A stretch of 64,000 nt of DNA from an uncultured bacterium. GTDB taxonomy: Bacteria; Bacillota; Clostridia; Lachnospirales; Lachnospiraceae. Shown here piece after piece: positions 37,122-45,694 of this stretch (position 1 is the first letter of the stretch; the number at the start of each line of letters is the position of its first letter). The notes beneath the pieces are model-generated. The model made no database searches. It was not told the DNA's origin and saw only the letters and a list, made by a program, of their open reading frames with translations. The stretch spans positions 1-64,000 of the forward strand of contig CAJMNR010000006.1 of NCBI GenBank assembly GCA_905214875.1, written 5' to 3'. Position numbers and translations under genes: made by a program.

Positions 37122-38261
37122 ATGAAACAGGAAGTTGCTTATACCCAGAATACGATTTTACAGGAAGCAATTACTGATTTGTGTACACAACTAAAAAACC
37201 CACTAAGTTCTTATCAGTTAGTTATATTCTTTGCCAGTGCAATCTATGATTTTTCTGTACTTACAGAAGAATTTAATAAACTATTTCCTACTGCCGAGGT
37301 AGTAGGTGTAAGTTCTGGAGGGGAAATTACTAGAAAGGGATTTACGAAACGAGGTCTTCTACTTACAACTATGACAGATGACAATACCAAAGTAAGCGGT
37401 GTCATCCTTGACGACCTGAATTCTTTTCCCATCATACATAAACCGCAAATCGAAGAAGCATTAAAAAAATCGCATATTGATACTACAAAACCAAATTATA
37501 CGGACCATTGCTTTGCCCTAAGCTTTATCAACGGGCTTAAAAACTTAGAGGAAATCTTTCTCTCCATATTCTATGCAATCATTGGGGATCGAAATTTCAA
37601 ACTAATTGGGTCTTCTGCCGGAGACGACTATCGTTTCTATAAGACAAAAGTCAGCTTAAATGGTAAAGTTTCCGTTACAGGTGCCGTAATTCTATTTATC
37701 AATACAACGAAAAAGTTTAAATTCTATAAACAGAATATTTTTAAGCCAAGCGGCAAAACATTAAACATTACAAAAGCTGACATACAAAATCGAACAATTT
37801 TAGAAATCGACCACAATCCGCCACTTACCTCTTATGCGGAAACTCTAGGTGTTTCTTCTACTACGTTAATTAATACCATGCTAGATCATCCTCTTGGAAG
37901 AATGTACGGAGATGACATGTACATTACCTCTTTAGCCGGCTTTAATCAAGATAAGACATTAAATATGAGGACAAGAGTTTTTCCTAACTCGACTCTTGAT
38001 ATCTTAGAGCCTGACGACATCATGGCTGTATGTACAGACACATGCAAACGAATTAACGATGATTTTGAAACACCTGGCTTTATCTTCTTTATCATCTGTA
38101 TCTGTAATGTAATCGGATATGATAAGCGCGATCTCTGTGGTGAGATTAGTGCACTTTATAACGATAGATTTGCAACTTTTTGTGGATTAGCAAGTTGTGG
38201 CGAACAGCTCGGTACAGTCCATATGAGTCAGACTACACTTGCTTTAGTAATGGAGGAATAA
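37122..38261 (+). CDS. FIST-domain sensor protein
   Basis: 379 residues. FIST_N (about 10-200; LVIFFASAIYDF, AEVVGVSSGGEI, IGSSAGDDYRF) and FIST_C (about 215-375; ILEIDHNPP, CTDTCKRI, LCGEISALYN, FCGLASCGEQLG). FIST domains are intracellular ligand sensors, proposed for small molecules such as amino acids, usually fused to or next to signalling proteins. Here it lies between an MCP and a coiled-coil protein whose start is one base after its stop codon, so all three probably work as one sensory unit. Confidence 0.9.
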   Translation: MKQEVAYTQNTILQEAITDLCTQLKNPLSSYQLVIFFASAIYDFSVLTEEFNKLFPTAEVVGVSSGGEITRKGFTKRGLLLTTMTDDNTKVSGVILDDLNSFPIIHKPQIEEALKKSHIDTTKPNYTDHCFALSFINGLKNLEEIFLSIFYAIIGDRNFKLIGSSAGDDYRFYKTKVSLNGKVSVTGAVILFINTTKKFKFYKQNIFKPSGKTLNITKADIQNRTILEIDHNPPLTSYAETLGVSSTTLINTMLDHPLGRMYGDDMYITSLAGFNQDKTLNMRTRVFPNSTLDILEPDDIMAVCTDTCKRINDDFETPGFIFFIICICNVIGYDKRDLCGEISALYNDRFATFCGLASCGEQLGTVHMSQTTLALVMEE

Positions 38262-38262
38262 T

Positions 38263-39144
38263 ATGATTTCAATAAAATCAAAGAAAAAAGAAGACATTCT
38301 CTCTGCGGAAGAGGTTCTCTCCTTTGTTCCACTAGAGAAAAACGAGGCAATTATAGATGGCGGTCTTACCCTTGTCGATATCATCTATCAGACATTATCA
38401 AGTGACACAGTAGGGCTAATGCAAATCCAACAATGTATTGATTTTACAGAGCATCAAAACGAGTTGATAGAACAGCCCAAAGAAGAACTTTCAAAATTAG
38501 ATTCTGCTAGCACAGCTATTCTTGAGGTCATATCATCACTTACAAACGTTGTTGAAACGAAACAAGACACTATCGAAGGCATGTGCAAGGCGTTAGTCGA
38601 CATCAATCGCGTTACGGCTTCTTTGCTAAACCAATGTAAAGAGTTTCGTGAAAATAAGATTTTTATCTTAAATCACATCTATACATTAAAGGGTCTAATT
38701 CATTCTGCAAAGAATGAATTAAACGAAGAAAGCTTTGCCATGTCAAAGTACATATACCAGATGGAATTCGAGCTTAAGAAATTAGAAGCAAGCATTGCAA
38801 TCGCTTATACGAAAAATGATCAACAGCTTACTTACTTAACAAATATTAGTGAAAACTCAAATTTCTACTATCAACATGGTTTAAGCTATGACGAGAAGAT
38901 TCAAACTACAATTTCACATATCAATGAAATTGTCCAAAAGTTATATGATACACAAGCCAAAATTGATTCTGCAAAAAAAATAGATGGCATGATTGAAACG
39001 TTAAAAGAAAATAACACAAGAATGCGAAAATCCTTAAACCAACGTAAAGAAAAAAATACCGGAACATTAAACGATCTTGTTTCATTCTTAATTCAGCTTA
39101 AGAGCATTCTCAACTACCTAAAAGAGGAGCCAAAACATGTTTAA
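38263..39144 (+). CDS. Coiled-coil protein linked to FIST gene, unknown function
   Basis: 293 residues, almost wholly helical with heptad-like spacing of Leu/Ile and many Glu/Lys, no membrane segment, no recognised catalytic motif. The first ~40 residues (SAEEVLSFVPLEKNEAIIDG) look like a short binding element. Start is one base after the FIST stop codon, so translation is coupled. Could be a scaffold or adaptor for the MCP/FIST complex. The last codons and stop lie inside the terminator hairpin. Confidence 0.7.
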   Translation: MISIKSKKKEDILSAEEVLSFVPLEKNEAIIDGGLTLVDIIYQTLSSDTVGLMQIQQCIDFTEHQNELIEQPKEELSKLDSASTAILEVISSLTNVVETKQDTIEGMCKALVDINRVTASLLNQCKEFRENKIFILNHIYTLKGLIHSAKNELNEESFAMSKYIYQMEFELKKLEASIAIAYTKNDQQLTYLTNISENSNFYYQHGLSYDEKIQTTISHINEIVQKLYDTQAKIDSAKKIDGMIETLKENNTRMRKSLNQRKEKNTGTLNDLVSFLIQLKSILNYLKEEPKHV

Positions 39145-39167
39145 TATGTTTTGGCTCCTCTTTTTTT
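39121..39167 (+). terminator. Terminator overlapping the end of the coiled-coil gene
   Basis: Perfect 18-bp stem AAAGAGGAGCCAAAACAT (39121-39138) / ATGTTTTGGCTCCTCTTT (39146-39163) with T run; the stop codon TAA (39142-39144) is in the loop. Confidence 0.92.
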
Positions 39168-39177
39168 AAGATACTAT

Positions 39178-39678
39178 TTATTTTTCAACTGCCATCTCAT
39201 AGTAGCTCCATATTTCATCCTTATAGTGTATACAATGATCGTAAAATGCGACATCTTGAAATCCTGCCGACTTATAACAGTTCCTTGCGATCTGATTATT
39301 TGCAAATACGCTCAAAGTAACTTTACTCTTCTTCATGATTTCAAATACATAGTCTACTGCTAATCGCACCATTTCTTTTCCTAAGCCATTTTTTCTTTGC
39401 TTAGCATCTACTAGAACATAAGATAAATGTGCACTATCTGCCTGTTTCTTATTCAGCTTAATCGCCAAGTGCCCTACTGGAATATCGTTCTCATTGATTG
39501 CCGTAAGAATGATTCCTTCTTTTTCATCAGCAAACGCATCCTCATATGCTTCCATTACTTTCGTCGTTAACGGGTACATCATGTGATTTGCACACCATTT
39601 AAAATGGCATCTTTCATCAGTAATCCAGTCAATAACAAAAGTGCTATCGCTAGATACATATGGTCGCAATCTAATCAT
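39178..39678 (-). CDS. GNAT family N-acetyltransferase (RimJ/RimL-like)
   Basis: 166 residues. GNAT fold starting MIRLRPYVSSD with the acetyl-CoA loop in RKNGLGKEMVRLAV and ANNQIARNCYKSAGF near the C-terminus. Transfers acetyl from acetyl-CoA to an unknown amine. GGGAG precedes the ATG. Single gene. Confidence 0.88.
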   Translation of the reverse strand: MIRLRPYVSSDSTFVIDWITDERCHFKWCANHMMYPLTTKVMEAYEDAFADEKEGIILTAINENDIPVGHLAIKLNKKQADSAHLSYVLVDAKQRKNGLGKEMVRLAVDYVFEIMKKSKVTLSVFANNQIARNCYKSAGFQDVAFYDHCIHYKDEIWSYYEMAVEK

Positions 39679-39842
39679 ATTCTTATCTCCCTTTATACTT
39701 AGTTCAATAAATTCACACTATCTACAAGTCCTTTTGTTACGTTAATTTTCATTATAAGTACAAATTAAATGGTTGTCTATGGTAATATAGCATAAAGACA
39801 GTTCCCATTTCCCACCGATAATCTCCAAATTATCTAAATGAT

Positions 39843-40760
39843 TTATCCCCTTTTGTCACGATGTACATAATTATCCGGATTAACATGCACCATACAGTGT
39901 TTTACTACAGGAAATTCTGTTTCCATCATAAGATGAACATTTTCTGCAATCTGATGCGCCGCATATAAGGTCAAAGTTCCTTCTACTTTAATTTCGACAT
40001 CAACATACACTTTTTCTCCAAACTTTCTCGTCCGAAATACATCGATATCTTTCACACCTTCCTGTTGTAGCACCTTATCTTCCATTTGCTTTCTTAATTC
40101 TTCTGCACATGATTCATCAATCAATTTTCGTATGGAATCAATAAAGATGTCTATGGACGCTTTAACAATGAAGAAGCAGATTACAAGGCTAGCAACCTTA
40201 TCAAGAACAGGGAATCCAAGCCTTGACCCTAAGATTCCTACAAGGCTTCCGACGCTAGAAAATGCATCAGAACGATGATGCCAGGCATCCGCCATTAACG
40301 CAGTAGAGTTTAATTGCTTGGCTGCAGACCTTGTATACCAATACATCCATTCTTTTACAGCAATGGAGATTATCGCTGCTATCATTGCAATTCGTCCTGG
40401 TATTTGAAATGTCTCATAATTTCCTTCAAGAATCATTTCGACCGCATTCAGTCCGATTCCTGCACCCATTATAAATAATGTTACTGCAAGAAGGATTGCA
40501 GCTACACACTCGAACTTTTCATGGCCATATTGATGTTTCTCATCTGCTTCTTTATCACTTATCTTTATACCGATTATTACGATGATTGTACTCATTACAT
40601 CAGAGGCAGAGTGAATTGCATCACTTACCATTGCACCTGATTTTCCGATTACCCCTGCCAGAAACTTAAAAATACTTAGTATTAAGTTGATGATAATGCT
40701 GATTGTAGAGACTTCCATGGCAAGATCTTTTCCCAAACGATGGTTGTTCCTTTTGTTCAA
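39843..40760 (-). CDS. Cation diffusion facilitator transporter
   Basis: 305 residues. Six membrane helices; metal-site motifs SDAIHSASDVMST (helix 2) and DAWHHRSDAFSS (helix 5), and a C-terminal cytoplasmic domain with DVFRTRKFGEKVYVDVEIKV and MVHVNPD. Exports Zn2+, Fe2+, Mn2+ or Co2+ in exchange for protons; selectivity not readable. The TTG at 40758-40760 is the chosen start because GGTGGGGG lies 7 nt upstream. Neighbour of the riboswitch-linked exchanger, but a terminator separates them. Confidence 0.9.
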   Translation of the reverse strand: MNKRNNHRLGKDLAMEVSTISIIINLILSIFKFLAGVIGKSGAMVSDAIHSASDVMSTIIVIIGIKISDKEADEKHQYGHEKFECVAAILLAVTLFIMGAGIGLNAVEMILEGNYETFQIPGRIAMIAAIISIAVKEWMYWYTRSAAKQLNSTALMADAWHHRSDAFSSVGSLVGILGSRLGFPVLDKVASLVICFFIVKASIDIFIDSIRKLIDESCAEELRKQMEDKVLQQEGVKDIDVFRTRKFGEKVYVDVEIKVEGTLTLYAAHQIAENVHLMMETEFPVVKHCMVHVNPDNYVHRDKRG

Positions 40761-40879
40761 CTTAATTCCCCCACCTTTTTCTTTCAAGCTTCATAAAACA
40801 ATCTGCTTTATGTACCCAGGGAATGACTGCATACTTTATCTTATTAACGGTGCCAGAAAGAGTTCCTATTTACAACGAG

Positions 40880-40910
40880 AAAAAAGCGCAGGTGCTACAC
40901 ACACTGCGCT
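40880..40910 (-). terminator. Terminator of CaCA exchanger gene
   Basis: AGCGCAG/CTGCGCT stem (40885-40891/40904-40910) followed on the minus strand by a T run, 24 nt past the stop codon. Confidence 0.85.
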
Positions 40911-40933
40911 AAGAACTTATACTAAACTTTTCA

Positions 40934-41881
40934 TTATGCGGTCATTGTTAATAGGTATGCCAAATATGCTACATAACACAACAGCATCACAATACCTGCA
41001 GGACGTTTTAACGATTTTGTTCGAATTACGGATACTAGTAATAGAATACCAGCTCCTATAGAAACCAATCCATCTGTAAGGAACTTAGGCTGGAACTCTA
41101 TATCAGTAATCAATGCAGACGTTCCAACGACAAATAAGATATTAAATACATTACTTCCGACTATATTACCAATTGCAATATCAGCCTTTCCTTTTCTAGC
41201 AGCTGTAACCGAAGTAACTAATTCTGGTAAGCTTGTTCCTAACGCAACAATTGTAAGCCCTATAAAAAGTTCCGAAAGTCCTGCAATTCTTGCAAGCTCT
41301 TTCGCTGCATTTACAGAGATGTCACTACCAAAGATAATAAGGGCAACACCAAAGATACTTACGAGAAGTAACTTTATGATAGAACCTTGCATTCCTTCCG
41401 TTTTTTCTTCCTCTTCTATTTTTCCTTTCTTCGCCATATATAGCAAATAAAGAAGATAGATAATGAAGAAAACCCATAAGATTACGCCGTCTAAACGTGA
41501 AATTGAATTCCCTGACATTCCAAGAACCAATAATAACACTGAAATTATAATCATATATGGAATTTCATACTTCAGTGTCGACATCTGTACAGCAACCGGA
41601 ACGATTACTGCTGTAATTCCAAGAATCACAAGAATATTCATAATATTACTTCCTAGTACATTTCCTACTGTGATTCCAGCACTTTTCTCAAGGGCTGCCG
41701 TAATACTGACTGCCGCCTCTGGTGCACTCGTTCCCATTGCTACGATTGTAAGACCAATGACAAGTTGTGGTATTCCGAAACGGTCTGCAATCGAAGACAC
41801 GCCATCTACAAAAAAATCTGCACCTTTAATTAACATGTAAAATCCTACTACTAATAAAATGATTTGTAATAAAATATTCAT
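40934..41881 (-). CDS. Na+/Ca2+ exchanger family (CaCA, YrbG-like) cation antiporter
   Basis: 315 residues, about ten membrane helices in two inverted halves. Both alpha-repeats are clear: GLTIVAMGTSAPEAAVSITAAL...GNVLGSNIMNI and GLTIVALGTSLPELVTSVTAARK...GNIVGSNVFNI. Annotated usually as calcium/sodium antiporter. Its leader carries a candidate yybP-ykoY riboswitch, which senses Mn2+, so Mn2+ efflux is a plausible real role. ATG at 41879-41881 with GGAGG about 7 nt upstream. Confidence 0.92.
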   Translation of the reverse strand: MNILLQIILLVVGFYMLIKGADFFVDGVSSIADRFGIPQLVIGLTIVAMGTSAPEAAVSITAALEKSAGITVGNVLGSNIMNILVILGITAVIVPVAVQMSTLKYEIPYMIIISVLLLVLGMSGNSISRLDGVILWVFFIIYLLYLLYMAKKGKIEEEEKTEGMQGSIIKLLLVSIFGVALIIFGSDISVNAAKELARIAGLSELFIGLTIVALGTSLPELVTSVTAARKGKADIAIGNIVGSNVFNILFVVGTSALITDIEFQPKFLTDGLVSIGAGILLLVSVIRTKSLKRPAGIVMLLCYVAYLAYLLTMTA

Positions 41882-41970
41882 CTGCTTCCTCCATACTACT
41901 TATTTTTTCCCATAGACCCTATGAGCTTTACAAACGCAAATACCATCTTTGCTTGGCATTTATGCGCACC

Positions 41971-42010
41971 TTTTTTTATAGAGGAAGCCAAGGTTTCCTC
42001 TATAAAAAAA
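41971..42010. terminator. Second strong hairpin in the exchanger leader
   Basis: TTTTTTTATAGAGGAA and its exact complement flank an 8-nt loop: a 16-bp palindromic stem directly following the riboswitch terminator on the minus strand. It may be a back-up terminator or a second control element ahead of the exchanger gene. Confidence 0.6.
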
Positions 42011-42041
42011 AGACTCCTAGCACCTAAGTGCTAAAAGTCTT
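42010..42041 (-). terminator. Riboswitch-controlled terminator
   Basis: On the minus strand AAGACT-AGCAC / GTGCT-AGTCTT with 4-nt loop and a run of seven to eight T. It uses the 3' strand of the riboswitch P1 stem, so P1 formation and terminator formation exclude each other. Confidence 0.75.
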
Positions 42042-42127
42042 GTTCTCAATCAAAATAAAAGATGAGTGTACAACCACGATTCTTCATCGGGGTATGTTGA
42101 TTGTACTTTATAACTACTCCCTCTTAA
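42031..42127 (-). promoter_or_regulatory. yybP-ykoY (Mn2+) riboswitch candidate
   Basis: Minus-strand leader of the CaCA exchanger. Conserved parts I recognise: GGGAGTAG right after the P1 5' strand, TCAACATAC in the middle, and AACAAGACTTTT at the P1 3' strand, matching the order and spacing of yybP-ykoY RNAs. P1 pairs UUAAGAG (42121-42127) with CUUUUAG (42031-42037). Known yybP-ykoY RNAs bind Mn2+ and turn on exporters. Here ligand-stabilised P1 should block the overlapping terminator, an ON switch. Covariance-model confirmation was not possible. Confidence 0.75.
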
Positions 42128-42135
42128 CAATTTCA

Positions 42136-42163
42136 ATTATACAGATTTTTTTATACATTTCAA
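42136..42163 (-). promoter_or_regulatory. Promoter of riboswitch/exchanger transcript
   Basis: TTGAAA (42158-42163), 16-nt spacer, TATAAT (42136-42141); start predicted a few bases before the riboswitch. Confidence 0.75.
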
Positions 42164-42283
42164 TACCGTAATAACTATTTTTTCAATAGCACCTACTAGT
42201 ATATTAGCCATAAACCACACATTTATTCTATTTTTTTATGCAATCAGACAAATGCTTTCAAGGATTGTGATACTCTTTTAAAC

Positions 42284-42342
42284 AACAAAAAAGCTATAAC
42301 ATATTGATGAAGATATGAGTTCCATCAAGTACTTATAGCTTT
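42284..42342 (-). terminator. Terminator of cysK copy 2
   Basis: On the minus strand, outer stem AAAGCTATAA/TTATAGCTTT and inner stem TTGATG/CATCAA, followed by TTTTTTGTTG, about 145 nt past the cysK-2 stop. The plus strand has no T run here. Confidence 0.7.
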
Positions 42343-42360
42343 ATAAAAAGGGGAGAGTTT

Positions 42361-42435
42361 ATGAAAAACTTAAGCAATTATGTCTTTGCTTCGTTTCTAT
42401 ATTCCTATGATAACAATGTATTGTGTACAGATTAA
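42361..42435 (+). CDS. Possible 24-residue peptide
   Basis: ATG with GGGGAG 5 nt upstream encodes MKNLSNYVFASFLYSYDNND-like sequence (read: MKNLSNYVF, ASFLYSYDNN, VLCTD) and a TAA stop. It lies on the strand opposite cysK copy 2, directly after the hairpin at 42290-42342. No clear promoter was seen and chance cannot be excluded. Not recognised. Confidence 0.3.
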   Translation: MKNLSNYVFASFLYSYDNNVLCTD

Positions 42436-42485
42436 GTACGAAATGTTAACGTTTTGTGAACCTTGTTCATAACTCTCATTCATAT

Positions 42486-43427
42486 TTAGTTTTCTTCTGC
42501 AAATAGTGGAGTAGAAAGATAACGATCCCCTGAATCTGGTAAAAGTGCTACTATTGTCTTTCCTTTATTTTCTGGTCTCTTAGCAAGCTCTAATGCTGCA
42601 TATAATGCTGCACCTGAACTGATTCCAACCAAGATTCCTTCTTTATGGGCAATTTCTCTTCCTGTCGTAAATGCATCTTCGTTTGCTACCTTAATTATTT
42701 CGTCATAAACAGAAGTGCTTAATACTTCTGGAACAAATCCCGCACCGATTCCTTGAATCTTATGTGGTCCTGGATTTTCACCGGAAAGAACTGCACTTGT
42801 TTTAGGTTCTACTGCTACTACTTTAATGTTAGGATTTTGTTCTTTTAAATATTGACCAACACCTGTAATTGTTCCGCCAGTACCTACACCTGCTACAAAG
42901 ATATCAACTTCTCCATCTGTATCACGATAGATTTCTGGTCCTGTTGTTGCTTTATGAACTGCTGGATTTGCTTCGTTTACAAACTGTCCTAAAATAATTG
43001 CGCCTTCAATCTCTTCTTTGAGTTCTTCTGCTTTCGCAATGGCACCTTTCATTCCTTTTGAACCTTCTGTAAGAACAAGTTCTGCACCATAAGCCTTTAA
43101 TAATTTTCTACGTTCCACGCTCATTGTATCTGGTAATGTAAGAATTGCTTTATATCCAAGAGAAGCAGCTACGGAAGCTAAGCCGATACCTGTATTGCCG
43201 CTAGTAGGTTCGATAATAGTTGCACCTGGCTTTAAGAGGCCTTTTTCTTCTGCATCTTTAATCATTGCATATGCAATACGATCTTTGACAGATCCAGCTG
43301 GATTTAAATACTCAAGTTTTGCAAGAATTGTTACATCCGTAATACCATGCGCCTTTTTTAAATTTGATACCTCAAGTAATGGAGTTCCTCCAATTAGATC
43401 TGTTGCACTTCTTTTTATATTTTTCAT
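42486..43427 (-). CDS. cysK: Cysteine synthase A, copy 2
   Basis: 313 residues. All O-acetylserine sulfhydrylase motifs are present: [16 protein letters not shown] Lys48 in [43 protein letters not shown] and [15 protein letters not shown]. Strong similarity to copy 1 at 5229-6173 through the whole length, so a duplication within the lineage. AGGAGG lies 8 nt before the ATG and a near-consensus promoter sits upstream, suggesting steady, high expression compared with copy 1. Confidence 0.95.
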   Translation of the reverse strand: MKNIKRSATDLIGGTPLLEVSNLKKAHGITDVTILAKLEYLNPAGSVKDRIAYAMIKDAEEKGLLKPGATIIEPTSGNTGIGLASVAASLGYKAILTLPDTMSVERRKLLKAYGAELVLTEGSKGMKGAIAKAEELKEEIEGAIILGQFVNEANPAVHKATTGPEIYRDTDGEVDIFVAGVGTGGTITGVGQYLKEQNPNIKVVAVEPKTSAVLSGENPGPHKIQGIGAGFVPEVLSTSVYDEIIKVANEDAFTTGREIAHKEGILVGISSGAALYAALELAKRPENKGKTIVALLPDSGDRYLSTPLFAEEN

Positions 43428-43478
43428 AGCTAAATCCTCCTCTATTTTATTCCTAGTTATTCGATAAGTATAGTACGT

Positions 43479-43507
43479 ATTATATTCTTGTAATTCCTAT
43501 ATGTCAA
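43479..43507 (-). promoter_or_regulatory. Consensus sigma-A promoter of cysK copy 2
   Basis: TTGACA (43502-43507), exactly 17 nt, TATAAT (43479-43484). The spacer contains ATAGGAATTAC, faintly like Bacillus CymR sites; regulation by such a factor is speculative. Confidence 0.85.
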
Positions 43508-43577
43508 CTAAGTATAGAGGGATTTCATAACACTTTTTCAGATTTTGTCATTATGTTTTCAATTCATACTTTTTTAT

Positions 43578-44633
43578 TTAGAATCGATTACTATCCATGC
43601 CTAATCGTTTCTTTGCTGGTTCATAGGAACCACATTTCTTATAATATCCTCTTGCCTCTTCTATCTTTCCAAGACATTCTAAGATAACCCCGATATTATA
43701 GTATGCCAAGTAGGAATTCACGCCTTGCATCTTACAATCTTTGATCTTCGTTGCCAACAAGAATTCATTTACTGCCTTGTCGAACATTGCATTTTCAAGA
43801 TAGGCAGTTCCCATCATAAATACAAAATCGGCAGTGTTAGAAAATTCATCATATACGCCTTCTAATAACAATGCATTTTGTGGCTGACCTGCATTAATCA
43901 TGGCATATCCATACATTGTAATCATGTCGATGACATATTCTAATTTCGGATTTAAATCATAGGTTGTCACTCGCTCAAAGTACGCAACTGCCGTAACATA
44001 ATCCTGATCGTAATAGTATGCCTTTCCTAGCTGATATAACAGATATGGATCTTCTCCATCTTCTTTTAAGGAAGCTTCAAGTAAGTCAATGTTTCTCTTT
44101 GCCTTCTTCTTTCGATTCTCTAGCGTATCATCATAACCACTATGATCTGTGTACACTGGGATTTCATAAAAACCATAACTAGAGCCGTTAAGAGGCTCTA
44201 TCTGCTCATGAATCTTTCCTGTGTAGTGATAAAGCCTTTTAGAATACAAACGGCTTACAAGCTCATTTGACGAGAATCCGACACCTTCTCTTACGAACTT
44301 GTTATTTCGATGCATTCGACCGACTTTATCTGGATTTTTCTTAATTAATGCCTCTACCTGTTTTGCTTGGAACGAAGTCACAAACTCATCGGTATCAAGC
44401 ATCAAGATAAAGTCATTGGATGCCTTTTCACTTGCGAAATTACGCGCTGCACTAAAATCATTACACCAAGTAAAGTCATAGACATTTGGTGTAAAGTTAA
44501 GCGCTACCTCTTTTGAGCGATCTGTAGAGCCTGTATCAACCACGACAATTTCATAACCTAGGTTTGCAATTTTCTTTAGACACTCTTCTAAGTTATGTGC
44601 CTCGTTTTTTGTTATTATGCATATTGAAAGCAT
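43578..44633 (-). CDS. Glycosyltransferase family 2 with TPR-like C-terminus
   Basis: 351 residues. GT2 (GT-A fold) domain 1-120: LSICIITKNEAHNLEECL, VVVDTGSTDRS and the DXD motif in LMLDTDEFV, with WCNDFSAARNFA typical of the SunS/TPR subgroup. Residues 185-345 are helical repeats with TPR-like spacing (LLYQLGKAYYYDQDYVTAVAYFERV and similar). Cytoplasmic; acceptor unknown, perhaps a protein or peptide. Follows the LysR gene by 38 nt on the same strand. Confidence 0.88.
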   Translation of the reverse strand: MLSICIITKNEAHNLEECLKKIANLGYEIVVVDTGSTDRSKEVALNFTPNVYDFTWCNDFSAARNFASEKASNDFILMLDTDEFVTSFQAKQVEALIKKNPDKVGRMHRNNKFVREGVGFSSNELVSRLYSKRLYHYTGKIHEQIEPLNGSSYGFYEIPVYTDHSGYDDTLENRKKKAKRNIDLLEASLKEDGEDPYLLYQLGKAYYYDQDYVTAVAYFERVTTYDLNPKLEYVIDMITMYGYAMINAGQPQNALLLEGVYDEFSNTADFVFMMGTAYLENAMFDKAVNEFLLATKIKDCKMQGVNSYLAYYNIGVILECLGKIEEARGYYKKCGSYEPAKKRLGMDSNRF

Positions 44634-44671
44634 TTGTATTTTCCCTTTCTCTTCCCTATATTCCGATTCAC

Positions 44672-45574
44672 TTAAGCCGCTTTAAACTTCTTTAATTCCT
44701 CTATATAGATTTCCGCTAATGAGGAAAGCATGACATTCTTACGTTTTATATATCCTATATGCATCTTTTCCTCTGAGACTAATGGAACTGCAGTATAATC
44801 ATCACCATTTAGTTCCTCACAAATGATTCCTGAGCAGAGCGTATACCCATTTAATCCGACCATTAGGTTTAACAAGGTTGCTCTATCATTTGCACGAATC
44901 AACTGTTTATAATCAAAGGTACTATATACCTCCTCTGCATAATAAAACGAATTATTATTTCCTTGTTCAAATGCGAGGCAAGGATAATCATGCAGATCAT
45001 CAAAACTGATTTCCTTTTGATTTGCTAGAGGATGCCCCTTCCACATATAAACATAGATTCCACACTCTAATAACTCGTGAAATTCCAATTCATTCTCATG
45101 GAGGATCTTCGTAATTGCTTTTTCATTAAACTCATTTTGATAAAGGATTCCCAATTCACTTTTCATATTCTTTACATCATCAATAACTTCATAAGTTTTC
45201 GTTTCCCTAACCGCAAACTCATATTCTTCCATTCCAAACTGTTTTACCAGCTTGATAAATGCCTGCACTGCAAATGTATAATGCTGCATGGATACTGCAA
45301 ACTTTTTCTTTCCTGTCTGTCTTGTTACAAAGCGGTCTTCTAAAAGTTTGTAATTATCCATCATCTGTCTTGCATAACCAAGGAATTCTTCCCCTTCCTG
45401 TGTCGTCTTAATGCCACGATTCGAGCGATTAAAGATCACTAGGTTAATTTCCTCTTCCAATTCCTTAATGGCCCCAGAGAGGCTTGGCTGCGAGATAAAA
45501 AGCGATTGGGCTGCTTTATTCATGGATTCGCAATCGGCAACTGCGATTGCATAACGTAATTGTTGTAATGTCAT
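44672..45574 (-). CDS. LysR family transcriptional regulator
   Basis: 300 residues. N-terminal winged HTH (LQQLRYAIAVADCESMNKAAQSLFISQPSLS...) and a LysR substrate-binding domain. AAAGGAGGAG precedes the ATG 45572-45574; the frame is open further up without a site. It ends 38 nt before the GT2 gene. Target unknown; not divergent to an obvious metabolic gene, but next to the teichoic-acid operon end. Confidence 0.9.
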   Translation of the reverse strand: MTLQQLRYAIAVADCESMNKAAQSLFISQPSLSGAIKELEEEINLVIFNRSNRGIKTTQEGEEFLGYARQMMDNYKLLEDRFVTRQTGKKKFAVSMQHYTFAVQAFIKLVKQFGMEEYEFAVRETKTYEVIDDVKNMKSELGILYQNEFNEKAITKILHENELEFHELLECGIYVYMWKGHPLANQKEISFDDLHDYPCLAFEQGNNNSFYYAEEVYSTFDYKQLIRANDRATLLNLMVGLNGYTLCSGIICEELNGDDYTAVPLVSEEKMHIGYIKRKNVMLSSLAEIYIEELKKFKAA

Positions 45575-45627
45575 ACTTCTCCTCCTTTGCTTTTCTATTG
45601 CTATATTATATTTAGTAATATATACAC

Positions 45628-45670
45628 CAACAACCGTAGAAAGTGTTTTGCACACTTCCCACGGCTGTTG
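45628..45670. terminator. Hairpin at the end of the teichoic-acid operon
   Basis: 18-nt arms CAACAACCGTAGAAAGTG and CACTTCCCACGGCTGTTG with two mismatches/wobbles, 7-nt loop, 25 nt beyond the stop codon of the last gene. There is no long T run on either strand, so it may mainly protect the mRNA 3' end. Confidence 0.6.
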
Positions 45671-45694
45671 TCTGTATGAAAGAATTATCTCTTT

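Noticed and set aside
42290..42342. Hairpin as a plus-strand riboswitch for the 24-codon frame
   Set aside because: The T run is on the minus strand, so it is better explained as the terminator of cysK copy 2.
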